Virus record (IMG/VR): IMGVR_UViG_3300021138_000187
Coordinates: 1 to 22,915 of that record
Strand: one strand, 5' to 3'
Length of the DNA: 22,915 nucleotides
DNA from: a virus
Shown: piece after piece, positions 1-6,926 of the stretch
How the letters are laid out: each line of letters begins with the position of its first letter
Position numbering within the stretch: the first letter of the stretch is position 1
Program-made: the position numbers and the translations under genes
Notes under the pieces: generated by a model
The model's input: only the letters and a program-made list of their open reading frames with translations
Told to the model about the DNA's origin: nothing
The model's database searches: none

Positions 1-418
1 CTTCAGCAAAAACATACTTGGCGTTACCAAACAGGAGTGGCACGATGGCTCGAACGAAAAAATGAGCCCGGCAATCTGGGTTTCCAGCATGGTGAAAAAT
101 GCAAGCCTGCACATGGGCATTATGGGCACCGACAAAATCGCCAGCTCCACCAACACCGTTTGAACCTGGTGTTGTATTGGATAATCCGCTAATTGTTGCT
201 GAATTTTTAATATACAAATACGAGCCACCTTTCCAACCAGTTCCAGTTTGAAAAGCGTAAGTTGTTGTTGAGTCTGAACTGATATTAGCAGTAATATTAC
301 AATATACATTAATTGGTTGTGCAGGACTATTTGCTTGAGCAAACAAGTTGATATTATTAGATACCGAATTGATATTTACTATTTGATTTTGTCTAAGCAA
401 TATTGGCATTAAAATCAT
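1..418 (-). CDS. Glycine-rich tail-fibre-like protein, N-terminal part; runs off the contig
   Basis: The frame opens at ATG 418 (a second in-frame ATG lies at 409) and stays open to the edge. It begins 4 nt after the stop of the gene at 423-932, so it is the next gene of the same operon. Residues 1-75 resemble the head of phage fibre proteins that lead into a glycine-rich tip: SYLYIKNSATISG is followed by GSNGVGGAG at about residues 85-93. In such fibres a long Gly-rich domain normally follows, often used for host receptor binding. Here the sequence changes at about residue 93 (near base 140) to an unlikely stretch containing CIFHHAGNPDCR. That coincides with a jump in G+C and a plus-strand coding signature. 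I trust the protein only for about 140-418. The Shine-Dalgarno is weak (GAG 8 nt before ATG 418), so translational coupling is likely. Confidence 0.6.
   Translation of the reverse strand, partial: MILMPILLRQNQIVNINSVSNNINLFAQANSPAQPINVYCNITANISSDSTTTYAFQTGTGWKGGSYLYIKNSATISGLSNTTPGSNGVGGAGDFVGAHNAHVQACIFHHAGNPDCRAHFFVRAIVPLLFGNAKYVFAE
2..163 (+). other. Foreign-looking plus-strand coding fragment at the contig edge
   Basis: An open frame with no start in the window runs from base 2 to a TGA at 161-163. By my count about half of bases 1-150 are G or C, and 33 of the first 48 codons end in G or C. The phage genes to its right prefer A or T at third positions. The translation (for example WHDGSNEKMSPAIWVSSM) looks like a normal globular protein fragment, but I do not recognise the family. 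The real foreign segment probably ends near 137-150, where the antisense strand resumes a glycine-rich fibre. The last few codons before the TGA are then likely fibre DNA read on the wrong strand. The best explanation is an assembly chimera or a recombination junction. Antisense readability of fibre DNA is a weaker alternative. Confidence 0.4.
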
Positions 419-422
419 TAGA

Positions 423-932
423 TTATCTCACGTCGGGTAAAAACGAGCCGTAAAGATTAGTGCCATCACAATAAAATGAAATAATATCTTTGGCGTTCGC
501 CGTTGTTGTTAACGCTGGAGGAGTGGCCGCTGGCCACTTAAATGAAGATCCAAATGTTAAAGTTCTTGATCCAGTAGAATCCTGATTGATTATTAACATA
601 AGCGTTCCAACTTTTAAATTGGTTGGATTTGTCAATAATCTAGCTCCGGCAAGTGTTACAGTGGCAATCATACCTTGAGAAACATCCCAGTTGATTGTCG
701 CGCCATCAGTTAATGTTTGGTTTAATACATTGGCCGTGGCAAAATTAACAGTACCAGTTACAGATACTGTTGCACCATATGTGACATTTGCTGTATAGTT
801 TACCGAAGTAGTATTGATCGACATAGCGTTGGCGCTACCGGCAACCAAAACATAATTATTGAATCCATTATATTGGATTCTATTATTTCCTGTGGATTCG
901 AACCATATATTGGCTACTTGTAATGTTGACAT
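423..932 (-). CDS. Tail-fibre-like virion protein (169 aa)
   Basis: The N-terminus MSTLQVANIWFES is a common head of fibre-like proteins in aquatic phages. Residues 35-70 form a short Asn/Thr/Val-rich beta shaft. The C-terminal ~100 residues match a widespread phage domain with the order LTDGATINWD, TLAGARLL, INQDSTGSRTLTFGSSFKWP and a terminal DIISFYCDGTNLYGSF. It is seen in many predicted tail fibre and tip proteins, and its biochemical role is not known to me. AAGGAA lies 8 nt upstream of the ATG, supporting the start. The gene lies 21 nt after the YkgJ-like gene and 4 nt before the glycine-rich fibre. The likely role is an accessory fibre or tip subunit at the distal tail; this is inferred from domain type and context. 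Confidence 0.75.
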   Translation of the reverse strand: MSTLQVANIWFESTGNNRIQYNGFNNYVLVAGSANAMSINTTSVNYTANVTYGATVSVTGTVNFATANVLNQTLTDGATINWDVSQGMIATVTLAGARLLTNPTNLKVGTLMLIINQDSTGSRTLTFGSSFKWPAATPPALTTTANAKDIISFYCDGTNLYGSFLPDVR

Positions 933-953
933 TTATTATTCCTTGAAAAATCT

Positions 954-1508
954 TTAATCTTTTAAACCCGTAAACAAATCAATTAAAGACATAGAATGTC
1001 CAGTTTCCCAAATTAATTCCATCAGATACTTTTCATAATCATATTTAAAAACAGTAACATCTGGATTAGTAAAGGATGTACAAACGCTTGTGCTTGTTAC
1101 AACTCTACAAATTAATGGCCTGACTTCATGGATACCGCATGATTTATCATCATCAAGAAATATACAATTTTTTCTGCCTAACCAATCATTATATGGCTTT
1201 TGGCCATTTTTCATAATTTCAGACCAGTTATCTCTCAAATATGTTTGCCATTCTGTAATAGTATCTTTATTTTTTTCCAGAATAGTTTCTTTCAAATTAT
1301 TTTCAATAATATATTTTTCGATTTCATTCCATTCTATTCTTGAAGAAGGAGCAACTTGGCGACAACAAAATCCACAACCCTTATGACAAGCTATCTTATC
1401 AGTTTTTTTCGAGTTTAGATCATTGTATACATTATGTATCGCTTTCGCGTAAATTATTCCCTTTTCTAATTCTTTGTTTACTAATATAATCACTTCATCT
1501 TTAGTCAT
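954..1508 (-). CDS. YkgJ-type cysteine-cluster protein (putative Zn/Fe-binding)
   Basis: The 184-residue protein has eight cysteines: C41, C45, C48, C49, C115, C124, C134 and C143. The arrangement CHKGCGFCC at the N-terminal side, CIFLDDDKSCGIHEVRPLICR in the middle and a later VC matches the YkgJ / CxxCxxCC family (PF03692), usually described as a zinc- or iron-chelating domain. Reactions are not established for most members. There is no signal peptide or membrane segment. The composition (Lys, Glu, Ile, charged helices) is unlike the Asn/Ser/Thr-rich fibres on both sides, so it is a soluble globular protein inserted in the adhesin cassette. AAAGG lies 8 nt before the ATG. It follows the fibre gene at 1527-2411 by 18 nt. 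It may act on a virion or host surface component, or supply or sequester metal; that is speculation. Confidence 0.8.
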   Translation of the reverse strand: MTKDEVIILVNKELEKGIIYAKAIHNVYNDLNSKKTDKIACHKGCGFCCRQVAPSSRIEWNEIEKYIIENNLKETILEKNKDTITEWQTYLRDNWSEIMKNGQKPYNDWLGRKNCIFLDDDKSCGIHEVRPLICRVVTSTSVCTSFTNPDVTVFKYDYEKYLMELIWETGHSMSLIDLFTGLKD

Positions 1509-1526
1509 AATATAAACCTTTCAATA

Positions 1527-2411
1527 TTAAGTAATATAAGCTGTCCATGCATACATAATATTTGTTGGGGTTGTTGCCCATGCCGGATCAACTTGTTTAA
1601 ATTCAAAATAATCACCAGCATTAACAGCAATAGATAATGCAGTATTAGAAAAGCTATTTGCTGTACTCGATACCATATTAAGAGTAATGTTAGCAAATAG
1701 GTAATCTGTTGTATTATTAACTCTTATGTATATGGGAACTGCTTCGGCAGTTCCCGCAGTACCAGCAGCATTATATGCAACAAGATATGCAGAAGTTAAA
1801 GTTCCGGAAGCGGGAACAAATACTTTATTCACACCAGAAGTAGTGATCAGACCTGATTGTGGTTGAGAACCAAAAAAATAAGTAGTGCTTGATACAAAAT
1901 TTGCTTTTTGTAAAGAACCAGTTAATGCATAATTTTTTGCAGTAACAGCAGTAGCCCAATATGTAGTAGTTCCATTTGAGGTTAATACTTGGTTTGCTGT
2001 GCCAACAGTTCCATTGGCGTTTATTGTGGCAACTGTTAATGTGGTTACGTTAACAGAGTTTGTCGTTAGGTTATTTGAAGTCATGACGCTATTAACTGTT
2101 GCGTTACCAACATATACAGCAGAAGAATTTATATAAGAATTCGCGCCAACAGTAATGTTGGTCGCAGAATGAATTGTATTAATTGTAGAATTACCAACTG
2201 TAAAAGATGTTGTATTGGTAATTACGTTGGCGCCAACGGCCATAGAATTTGTGTTAATAGTTACTGTATTTGATCCAGAAGATACTTGTAAAGCAATTCC
2301 TGTACCATTTGCAGAAATTACAATGGCGCTTCCGATATTATTGCCTGTTTTGACAGTTAAATCTGTACCAGCATTCGCGGTGTTGATATTTGTTACTGTA
2401 AGTGTTGACAT
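1527..2411 (-). CDS. Tail-fibre-like protein with Asn/Ser/Thr shaft and C-terminal adhesin domain (294 aa)
   Basis: The head is MSTLTVTNINTANAG. Residues ~45-125 are a beta-shaft of GN-S/T-x-N repeats (VGNSTINTIHSATNITVGAN, VGNATVNSVMTS). The linker TANQVLTSNGTTTYWATA, near residue 140, is a familiar phage-fibre element. The final ~95 residues (PASGTLTSAYLVAYN, IYIRVNNTTDYLFANITL, VNAGDYFEFKQVDPAWATTPT) form a conserved domain found at the ends of many aquatic phage fibres, likely a trimeric beta tip. The start is supported by AAGGAA upstream of ATG 2411. It is followed closely by the YkgJ-like gene. An unusually strong inverted repeat sits within the C-terminal domain coding region (1734-1755). 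The role is probably receptor recognition, inferred from architecture. Confidence 0.78.
   Translation of the reverse strand: MSTLTVTNINTANAGTDLTVKTGNNIGSAIVISANGTGIALQVSSGSNTVTINTNSMAVGANVITNTTSFTVGNSTINTIHSATNITVGANSYINSSAVYVGNATVNSVMTSNNLTTNSVNVTTLTVATINANGTVGTANQVLTSNGTTTYWATAVTAKNYALTGSLQKANFVSSTTYFFGSQPQSGLITTSGVNKVFVPASGTLTSAYLVAYNAAGTAGTAEAVPIYIRVNNTTDYLFANITLNMVSSTANSFSNTALSIAVNAGDYFEFKQVDPAWATTPTNIMYAWTAYIT
1734..1755. repeat. Perfect 9-bp inverted repeat with UUCG/CGAA tetraloop
   Basis: Bases 1734-1742 (GGGAACTGC) and 1747-1755 (GCAGTTCCC) are perfect reverse complements flanking the four bases TTCG. In a plus-strand transcript this gives a C(UUCG)G loop, the classic extra-stable tetraloop. 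In the minus-strand mRNA the loop is CGAA. It lies inside the coding sequence of the fibre at 1527-2411 (codons for GTAEAVP). No T run follows on either strand, so it is not a standard intrinsic terminator. Confidence 0.8.
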
Positions 2412-2421
2412 TTTAACTTCC

Positions 2422-2931
2422 TTAAACTATAACGACTCTGGCGCCAGTATCAATTATCAAAGAATATGAATCGCCCAACGTCAATGGACCAGTCGCTATG
2501 GCGTTTTCTCCGGCCAAAAATTCAATATTAGCATTTATTGTATTGGCATTGATTCTAAAAATATTGTTGATATTGCTGGTATTTCCCACAACACCATTGG
2601 AACCTTTATAATATCCGCCACCGCTTTGAAATGCGGTTCCGTTGACATATAATCCAGTGGAAGTGAGATATGTGTTTGTCGAAGAATTACCAACAAAATA
2701 CGCGCTTGTATTAATGGTAATATTCGCCCCAATCTGGAGCGCTGAAGTGTTCGCAGTTACGTTTGTTGAAGAGTTGCCAACAAAAATCGTACTATTTGGT
2801 CCAAAACTCAAAGACGTTGAATTTATCGTAACGTTTGATGAGGTGTTGCCAAAATATAAAGCGGTTGAGTTTGCGATAAATGTTGAATTTACGGACAAAC
2901 TATTTTTGACTACGAAATTTGTATCGGCCAA
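2422..2931 (-). CDS. Tail-fibre-like protein (169 aa), TTG start
   Basis: The start codon is TTG at 2931-2929. It is preceded by AGGGAG eight nt upstream, and an in-frame TGA lies two codons upstream, so a longer form is excluded. The following residues, ADTNFVVKNSLSVN, match a recurring fibre head. Residues 15-100 are a regular shaft: YFGNTSSNVTINSTSLSFG, IFVGNSSTNVTANTSALQIG and YFVGNSSTNTYLTSTGLYVNG repeat with ~20-residue spacing. The C-terminal domain (YYKGSNGVVGN, IFRINANTI, GENAIATGPLTLG, GARVVIV) is another widespread phage fibre ending. A T4-late-promoter-like TATAAATA lies 28 nt upstream of the start. The predicted location is tail fibre or baseplate periphery. Confidence 0.75.
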   Translation of the reverse strand: MADTNFVVKNSLSVNSTFIANSTALYFGNTSSNVTINSTSLSFGPNSTIFVGNSSTNVTANTSALQIGANITINTSAYFVGNSSTNTYLTSTGLYVNGTAFQSGGGYYKGSNGVVGNTSNINNIFRINANTINANIEFLAGENAIATGPLTLGDSYSLIIDTGARVVIV

Positions 2932-2959
2932 AGATCACTCTCCCTGTTGGCGTTTTTAT

Positions 2960-2967
2960 TATTTATA
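2960..2967 (-). promoter_or_regulatory. T4-type late promoter-like box (TATAAATA)
   Basis: The minus strand reads TATAAATA, the exact consensus of T4 late promoters recognised by gp55-type sigma with gp33/gp45. It sits in the 46-nt gap between genes, 28 nt before the TTG start of the fibre at 2422-2931. Position and orientation fit a late promoter. At this A+T content, two or three such octamers per strand are expected by chance in a window this size (my rough estimate), so the placement matters more than the match. Confidence 0.5.
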
Positions 2968-2977
2968 TAAGAGTAGA

Positions 2978-3199
2978 TTATGCCCATACACAAACAGGGT
3001 TAGCCGGAATTATCCTATATGGTTCTAATGTTGATAAGTCAAAATCCTGATCGATAAGTCTGACGTTCAAATGCCACCCATCTTTATTTGGTATACTTCC
3101 GACTTCATGGGCAGCGAATTGATGTGACCATTGTGCGATAAAAGTATTATTATTTTGATCAATATTTGCCATACCTATGGGTATCAGAGCAGCTAACAT
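2978..3199 (-). CDS. Small conserved tail-associated protein, probably 5'-frameshifted
   Basis: The intact part reads from ATG 3199 and ends with GWHLNVRLID, LEPYRIIPANPVCVWA. This is a recurring ending of small phage proteins found next to tail fibre genes; its function is unknown to me. The annotated ATG has no Shine-Dalgarno. Upstream in the same frame the codons give FYKFPDQQT, which looks like a natural family N-terminus, but they are cut off by a TGA. A better start, ATG 3237-3235, overlaps the previous gene's TGA as ATGA but is one base out of frame. A run of seven T (minus strand, 3223-3229) lies between. With eight T, or a -1 slip on U UUU UUU, the protein would begin MIDFFYKFPDQQTMLAAL. 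I therefore suspect a true gene of 2978-3237. Confidence 0.65.
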   Translation of the reverse strand: MLAALIPIGMANIDQNNNTFIAQWSHQFAAHEVGSIPNKDGWHLNVRLIDQDFDLSTLEPYRIIPANPVCVWA

Positions 3200-3233
3200 T
3201 GTCTGTTGATCAGGAAACTTGTAAAAAAATCAA

Positions 3234-4946
3234 TCATGTGCCAGACCACTCTCTAACAGTTCTTGCATTATATACAATCGGAAAATATGTTATCGATTTG
3301 ATATATGCTGTTTGTCCGCCATTTATATTTAAATTATTGACATAAGGAAGAATACACCCATAAAGTTCTTCTGCGGTTAGGGACCCTGCTCTACTTAATC
3401 CATTAACAGACATAGCAGCGTAACCATTTCTATATGATAATATTTGTTTAAATGTAAAAGATTGTGAAGTAAACCCGTAATTTCCATTGAAGTCAAAAGT
3501 TGGTGGTATATTATTAAATGATCTTATATAACCCCCGCTACCACCACCAGTTAGTTTTATATTACCAGAGGTTGGTCCATATAATCCCATAAGATATATA
3601 TTAGCTCCAGATATTCCAATAGAATACCCGTTCATGATAAAGGTTCCACCTGATTGATTATATGCAGGAAGAAAAATAGGAGATGCCATAGTTGCGCTAT
3701 CAACTGATCTAGTTGTAGTAACATTTGCTGTATATATCGGAGTAGTGGCATATCCAGCACCACCTGCTTCAATCTGAGCGAAGTCCATCGCAACAGCATC
3801 ACCAGAGTTCTGTATTTGTACACCAATGCATGGGTTTGCTAATGTTGCTGATAAAACAACACGATTCCATAAACCATTTGATAAATCTACTGTAGACCAA
3901 GTTGTTCCATCAATAGTGATCTGAATAGAACCAGTCACAGTCAAAGCTTTGAGGTAGATGGAATACACCTGTGCTGCCGATGTTGCGGTCAACTGCTGAA
4001 TACAGGTCGCAGAACCGGAAGTAGATGTTAAGCTCGTTGCAGAATTTGATATTCCATCAATACCTGTTTGATTGAGTGCGGCTGTTATATTTGTTCTGAC
4101 CCAAGAAACTGGTAGAGTGGTTGCAGTCGTTGGCTGGTATGTTTGTGTTACGCTGCCGTTTTCAAGCTGTCCACCCCAGATGTAGATGCCGCTGTTTACG
4201 GTCAAGCCAGTATCTAAAGTCCCATCACGAGAAGGTGTTATCACAATAAGTTTTAAAGATGCTACAGTTGTAGTAATAGAGCATCTATACCATCCACTGC
4301 CAACAGAAGTAATTGCTGCTGTTGTTCCTGATGCTGTGGGTGCTGTTGAAACTATTCCGTTGATGAGATCAAATGCTGCCCAGAACCCAGATGCATAAGC
4401 GCCAACAGTCATGATTCCATAGTTGTAATCCGCCGCTTTCATATAGACGCTTGATGTAAATGTAGTTGTCAACGATGCATTTGCTTGACCAATATATGCA
4501 TTTCTGGCAGTTTTGCTTAAGGTGTTGCTATAAATTTTTTGACCAGTGTTTGATCCATCGGGGGCAGTTGTAGATGCTGGAACTCTTGTTATGAATGCAG
4601 CATTACCATCATAGTTCCATGCAGCGTTATCGAATGCTTGTGAGTAGGTTAAGAAGTTTTGATTCTTCGTTGCATCACGACACCAAAGAGCTAAATTTGT
4701 TCGCTGTTCTTCAATTAACAGACCATTTACTGTTGATGTGGCTACTAGTGGAGTGTTTGTAGATAAAAATGCTCCTTGGGCTTTATAATTGGTGGCAAAT
4801 GTACTAACTTCAATTTGAAACATATCTAGAAGAGTCCCAACATTACCGCCAGTAAAACTTATTTGTATATTTGCTGATGGGAATATAAGAAGAACAGTTA
4901 CTCTATACCATCCAGAACCAACACTTTGTATTTGCGCATTACCCAT
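3234..4946 (-). CDS. Multi-domain carbohydrate-binding-like tail protein, C-terminal portion after an in-frame TGA
   Basis: This frame is the direct continuation of the gene at 4962-6227. The two are in the same reading frame, separated only by TGA 4964-4962 and five sense codons. The ATG at 4946 has no Shine-Dalgarno, and the protein begins in mid-domain with IQSVGSGWYRVTV, the normal end of a repeat module. Residue ~75 carries GLLIEEQRTNL. A full module starts at ~98 (FLTYSQAFDNAAW) and ends at ~222 (SVGSGWYRCS). A further beta-sandwich-like module follows, then a concanavalin/LamG-like end with AYIKSITYFPIVYNARTVREW. These modules are typical of phage tail proteins presumed to bind surface sugars. 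Independent translation is doubtful; the piece is likely either the distal half of one interrupted gene or made by readthrough. Confidence 0.7.
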   Translation of the reverse strand: MGNAQIQSVGSGWYRVTVLLIFPSANIQISFTGGNVGTLLDMFQIEVSTFATNYKAQGAFLSTNTPLVATSTVNGLLIEEQRTNLALWCRDATKNQNFLTYSQAFDNAAWNYDGNAAFITRVPASTTAPDGSNTGQKIYSNTLSKTARNAYIGQANASLTTTFTSSVYMKAADYNYGIMTVGAYASGFWAAFDLINGIVSTAPTASGTTAAITSVGSGWYRCSITTTVASLKLIVITPSRDGTLDTGLTVNSGIYIWGGQLENGSVTQTYQPTTATTLPVSWVRTNITAALNQTGIDGISNSATSLTSTSGSATCIQQLTATSAAQVYSIYLKALTVTGSIQITIDGTTWSTVDLSNGLWNRVVLSATLANPCIGVQIQNSGDAVAMDFAQIEAGGAGYATTPIYTANVTTTRSVDSATMASPIFLPAYNQSGGTFIMNGYSIGISGANIYLMGLYGPTSGNIKLTGGGSGGYIRSFNNIPPTFDFNGNYGFTSQSFTFKQILSYRNGYAAMSVNGLSRAGSLTAEELYGCILPYVNNLNINGGQTAYIKSITYFPIVYNARTVREWSGT

Positions 4947-4961
4947 TACTATACCAGTTAA

Positions 4962-6227
4962 TCAGACAGAATACGAAGAATTTATGGTAAGGGAACCTCC
5001 ACCCGCAGAAGGATTAGATAAAGACATTGTTAATGTAGAAGTTACGTTTGATACATAAAAACTTAAAGTATTATTGGATGCAAGTGTCCCTAAAGTTCTT
5101 GTAAGTCTACTAGCAGTGACATCAGTAAAAGAAGCTGCCGTATTTAAACCAGTCAAACTGTTTAAATTACCAAAAGATACGTTTGATGATGCAGGAAAAT
5201 TTGACCCAATTGTTGTCCAAGCACTAACATTTGCTGGACTTGAATATGTTAATATATTTTGTGGTAGCTGAGTGGTTGATGACCAATCAAATCTTGGTTG
5301 TGCGTATGGATTTATTATTGGAGACTCTAGTTGAGCACCAGTGACGAACATACCCGAAGTTCCATCTCCGGTATAACCACCCAAATTATATGAGTTAGTA
5401 GCTACAATTTTATCAATCATACCAATAGAAAAATATTGACCCCCCAAGGGAGAACTTATTGCAACAGAAACTCTTGCCCAACCATTTCCGGCATCAGTAA
5501 AAGATACCCCAGTAACCGCATCTTGAATACCATCAGTATAAGTTTTGTATTGCCTACCAGCAAGGTCAACAACTGCCCATCCCCATCTATTAAAACCTGT
5601 ATAATACATACCTAACACAAGGTATCTTTTAGCACTTGTAGGGTCTTCTTTAGCAAAAACAGAAAATACTTGATTATAGGGATATTGCACTGCATCATTT
5701 TGTCTGTTATACATTGCAGAAAGTGTAATAGCACCAGAGTTTTCAGTAATTCGTTGCGCAGCAGCAAATCCAGTTGGTGGAGTTACTGCATTATTCGCAA
5801 CCGTTAATCCATTCTTAGTCCACGCAGCATTAGTAAAGTCTTCTGAATATGGTTCAAAATTTGTTACTGCTGTCGATGATGTTGTCTGAACATATGGCGT
5901 AGGTGGAACTGTGTAAAACGCTTTTGACAAAACACCATTTGCATTTATATAATTTGCATCAGACGCCCTTGTATAAGTCAAAGAATCCATAGAACGACCT
6001 TGACCGAAACCTTTGACAAAGCCTCGATCATTTACGAAATCCAAATCAAGAGTAGCACCCGGCGCTGGCCAAGCTTGTGCCCAGCCAGCTTCAATATTTC
6101 TTTTACCAACATTTGGACCTTTTGATAAACCGGCTCCAGTTCTTGACAAATCTGCGTTATAGATTGGTCCAGAAGCCAGAGTTGCACTTGGTCCTGATAT
6201 AATACCAGATACTAACCCTGATGACAT
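4962..6227 (-). CDS. Multi-domain carbohydrate-binding-like tail protein, N-terminal portion ending at an in-frame TGA
   Basis: The gene starts at ATG 6227, overlapping the previous stop as TAATG. Residues 1-50 are a Gly/Ser-rich attachment region (GLVSGIISGPSATLASG). Residues 60-100 have LDLDFVNDRGF and LTYTRASDANYINANGVL, a head found in many phage tail proteins. Module 1 (residues ~121-313) reads FEPYSEDFTNAAW ... NRWGWAVVDLAGR ... DAGNGWARVSVAI ... GAQLESP. It looks like a carbohydrate-binding-type beta sandwich. Module 2 starts at ~322 (NILTYSSPANVSAW) but stops at residue 421 before its expected GWYRV segment, which appears just past the TGA in the same frame. The whole unit, 3234-6227, would be about 998 codons. 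A likely adhesin or tail tip, truncated by nonsense change or sequence error. Confidence 0.75.
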   Translation of the reverse strand: MSSGLVSGIISGPSATLASGPIYNADLSRTGAGLSKGPNVGKRNIEAGWAQAWPAPGATLDLDFVNDRGFVKGFGQGRSMDSLTYTRASDANYINANGVLSKAFYTVPPTPYVQTTSSTAVTNFEPYSEDFTNAAWTKNGLTVANNAVTPPTGFAAAQRITENSGAITLSAMYNRQNDAVQYPYNQVFSVFAKEDPTSAKRYLVLGMYYTGFNRWGWAVVDLAGRQYKTYTDGIQDAVTGVSFTDAGNGWARVSVAISSPLGGQYFSIGMIDKIVATNSYNLGGYTGDGTSGMFVTGAQLESPIINPYAQPRFDWSSTTQLPQNILTYSSPANVSAWTTIGSNFPASSNVSFGNLNSLTGLNTAASFTDVTASRLTRTLGTLASNNTLSFYVSNVTSTLTMSLSNPSAGGGSLTINSSYSV

Positions 6228-6925
6228 TAGTACTCTTCAATCATCGCCGATACATACATCAAAGTACCAACAGTCAATGGAGGAGCAGTTCCTGGTGTAG
6301 ATGCAGAAAGCTTATAACCAGCCTTCAATGGCAATACTCTTTTACCGTTAGCATCATATGGCAGAGCAGGCATCAAAGTACCACTAAGGGCATCGACAGT
6401 TGCAGCAGTACCGTTAGTACCAGAAGAAGCAGGAATTGATACTGCACCAAGTACATAGTTGTTACCTGTTGTATCAGTAAGCCAGAAAGTAATAACACGT
6501 GCAGCAGTATCCGTTGAAGAAATATTCAAAGACTTAACTACAGCATCGTTGGTGTTTGAAGTGTAAATTGTCTTATATGGTCCCATAATAAGGTTGACTG
6601 TGGCATTTGTTGAACCAGAATCAACTGTCGGAGCATTTGACGTAACAGTTGGAAGAGTAAAGAATGAACCCTGTGCAGTTACAACAGGAATTGATGTGAT
6701 AGCGTTAGCTGTTGAGTTTACAGCCGTTACTGTTGCGGTAAACGTTGCGGCAGTAATAACGTTTGCAGTACCGTTAGCGACAGTAAATGTTCTGGTTCCG
6801 ACTGTCAAGTTAGAACCTGCGTTGTTAGCTGCAACTGCAATTACAGCATAAGGGTCGTTAGAGCCGAATGGTACAATTACAGTGTTAAGGTTCTGAGTAA
6901 AATTAAGTGATTGTGACTTTGCCAT
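6227..6925 (-). CDS. Conserved phage virion structural protein (232 aa)
   Basis: The protein is Ala/Thr/Val-rich and beta-predicted, without membrane segments. The C-terminal half has a pattern common in phage virion proteins: SLNISSTDTAARVITFWLT, then YVLGAVSIPASSGTNG, then a stretch with P-A-L-P-Y-D-A-N-G-K, LPLKAGYKL and MYVSAMIEEY at the end. A related order occurs in proteins annotated as tail or virion structural proteins in many phages; the precise role is unknown to me. GGGA in the last codons of the upstream fibre gene can act as its Shine-Dalgarno. Its own TAA overlaps the next ATG (TAATG), so translation of the large tail protein downstream is probably coupled to it. Confidence 0.65.
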   Translation of the reverse strand: MAKSQSLNFTQNLNTVIVPFGSNDPYAVIAVAANNAGSNLTVGTRTFTVANGTANVITAATFTATVTAVNSTANAITSIPVVTAQGSFFTLPTVTSNAPTVDSGSTNATVNLIMGPYKTIYTSNTNDAVVKSLNISSTDTAARVITFWLTDTTGNNYVLGAVSIPASSGTNGTAATVDALSGTLMPALPYDANGKRVLPLKAGYKLSASTPGTAPPLTVGTLMYVSAMIEEY

Positions 6926-6926
6926 G

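Noticed and set aside
1090-1386. Plus-strand open frame of 98 codons
   Set aside because: It lies wholly opposite the YkgJ-like gene. Its translation has no recognisable family and no ribosome binding site, so it is a shadow frame. The same applies to the other plus-strand frames between 2215 and 22831.
4962-4964. TGA possibly recoded as an amino acid throughout the phage
   Set aside because: TGA also ends the genes at 9748-10131 and 3234-4946, where stopping fits conserved C-termini. Most other genes end in TAA, with TAG at 18288 and 8928. There are no widespread internal TGAs, so a genome-wide code change is not supported; a local nonsense change, error or leaky readthrough remains.
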